Source: Stenotrophomonas tumulicola
GTDB taxonomy: Bacteria > Pseudomonadota > Gammaproteobacteria > Xanthomonadales > Xanthomonadaceae
Assembly: GCF_014117215.1 (NCBI RefSeq)
Contig: NZ_JACGXS010000004.1
Location: 186,001-250,000 of the forward strand
DNA: 64,000 nucleotides
Reading direction: 5' to 3'
Numbering within the stretch: the stretch's first letter is position 1; every line of letters starts with the position of its first letter. Made by a program: the position numbers and the translations under genes. The notes beneath the pieces are model-generated. The model made no database searches. It was given only the letters and a program-made list of their open reading frames with translations, and was not told the origin of the DNA. Of this stretch, positions 63,039-64,000 are shown piece by piece.

Positions 63039-63893
63039 TCAGGCTTTCAGCGCTGCCTGTACGAACGGCGGGGTCACCAGCACGCCGGTGTGCAGCGCGG
63101 CAGTGTAGTACAGGGTGTCGAAGCCCTTGGCGGCTGCATCGGCCTGGCGGAAGTCGAAGCCGCTTTCGCCCTTGCGCGCCAGGGTCACGCTCCACCAGCC
63201 GGTGGGGTAGCACGGCTGCGGGAACGGCAGGGTCTTGAACGAGCCGAAGCCGGCCTTGCCCATTTCCGTGCGCATTTCATTGATCAGGTCCAGCTGCATC
63301 AGCGGCGATTCGGACTGCTGCACCAGGATGCCGTCGTCCTTCAGGGCCTTGAAGCAGCTTTCGTAGAAGGCCTTGTTGAACAGGCCTTCGCCAGGGCCGA
63401 CCGGATCGGTCGAGTCGACGATCACCACGTCCACGCTGCCGGCCGGGCAGTTGGCCATGTAGGCCACGCCGTCGTCGAACATCAGCTCGGCGCGTGCATC
63501 GCCGTTGGAATCGCACAGCTCCGGGAAGTGCTTCTCGGCCATGCGGGTGACCTGCTCGTCGATGTCGCACTGGGTCACGCTCTGCACGCCCTTGTGCTTG
63601 AGTACTTCGCGCAGCGTGCCGCAGTCGCCGCCACCGATGATCACCACGCGCTTGGGCGCGGCGTGGGTGAACAGCACCGGGTGGCTGATCATCTCGTGGT
63701 AGAAGAAGTTGTCCTTGCTGGTCAGCATGATGGCCCCGTCGATCGTCATCAGGTTGCCCCAATCGGTGGTCTGGAAGATCTCGATCTTCTGGAACGCCGA
63801 CTGCACCTCGTCCAGCTTGCCGGTGATGCGGTAGCCGATGGCCGAGCCGGTGCGCTCGAAATGCTCGATGTACCAGTTGTTGTTGTCAGTCAT
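63039..63893 (-). CDS. speE: Spermidine synthase
   Basis: 284 residues. It transfers an aminopropyl group from decarboxylated SAM to putrescine. YHEMISHPVLFTHAAPKRVVIIGGGDCGTLREVLKH (about 66-101) and VIVDSTDPVGPGEGLF (about 155-170) hold the binding and catalytic Asp residues. The ATG at 63893 starts the canonical N-terminus; no Shine-Dalgarno is seen, and the frame runs on to 63998. Confidence 0.94.
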   Translation of the reverse strand: MTDNNNWYIEHFERTGSAIGYRITGKLDEVQSAFQKIEIFQTTDWGNLMTIDGAIMLTSKDNFFYHEMISHPVLFTHAAPKRVVIIGGGDCGTLREVLKHKGVQSVTQCDIDEQVTRMAEKHFPELCDSNGDARAELMFDDGVAYMANCPAGSVDVVIVDSTDPVGPGEGLFNKAFYESCFKALKDDGILVQQSESPLMQLDLINEMRTEMGKAGFGSFKTLPFPQPCYPTGWWSVTLARKGESGFDFRQADAAAKGFDTLYYTAALHTGVLVTPPFVQAALKA

Positions 63894-64000
63894 GAGGGAG
63901 CAGTCCTGTTCGGAGGAGATGGAGTTGGGCTGGCGGTGGCAGACCGCAGGGCAGGTCCGTTCAGGTCCAGGGGACCGGTCACGGGCGCGGGCGCGCATGA

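Overview
The window is a chromosomal segment of a high-GC gammaproteobacterium of the Xanthomonadaceae, most likely a Stenotrophomonas. The evidence is the many short palindromes ending in GTAG/CTAC (the SMAG family described in S. maltophilia), the gene content (bioB-F-H-C, comM, ubiK, an LpxO-type hydroxylase, ygiB-ygiC) and the third-position GC bias. There is no rRNA, prophage, insertion sequence or CRISPR array. One tRNA-Arg(CCG) lies near 30.5 kb.

Layout. 0-5 kb: dinG, a small exported protein flanked by a 119-bp duplication, and ilvD. 5-14.5 kb: a SMAG-rich gap, ygiB-ygiC, a tandem SMAG array, then a six-gene overlapping operon (RDD, SpoIIM-like, DUF4129, DUF4350, MoxR ATPase, DUF58). 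14.5-19.8 kb: a gamma-carbonic-anhydrase-like protein, mnmG, a 478-bp gap holding a candidate sigma54-driven small RNA, a Tyr/Gly-rich lipoprotein, a PLP deaminase and a DUF218 protein. 19.8-24.7 kb: biotin genes bioB, bioF, bioH, an atypical SDR and bioC, behind a BirA-like operator; the BioF has lost its PLP lysine. 24.7-34.8 kb: comF, a DUF433/DUF5615 toxin-antitoxin pair, small membrane and exported proteins, ubiA, an AtoE-type transporter, a Gln-rich microprotein and a MipA-type barrel.

34.8-51.6 kb is accessory catabolism. A minus-strand operon (cupin, HpcH/HpaI aldolase, DUF6282 hydrolase, IclR regulator, dihydroorotate-dehydrogenase-like oxidoreductase) diverges from a plus-strand unit (3-oxoacid CoA-transferase A and B, ACS-type MFS importer, alginate-export-type porin). 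The 234-bp gap between them carries clear palindromes. A VOC protein and an NmrA/HxlR pair follow. The next unit has a LysR regulator with two winged-helix domains facing an amidohydrolase, a 4,5-dihydroxyphthalate-decarboxylase-like protein, a DctA symporter and a porin. Each unit thus has its own regulator, outer-membrane channel, inner-membrane importer and enzymes. The substrates are unknown; organic or aromatic acids are likely.

51.6-64 kb: a hydrolase facing a MarR regulator, a TonB-dependent receptor coupled to a PHP-type metallohydrolase, comM, ubiK, a P-II protein, a sugar-kinase-fold protein facing an LpxO-like hydroxylase, and speE.

The most unusual items are the candidate sigma54 small RNA, the BioF without its catalytic lysine, the two unassigned catabolic units, and the SMAG ends that supply stop codons.
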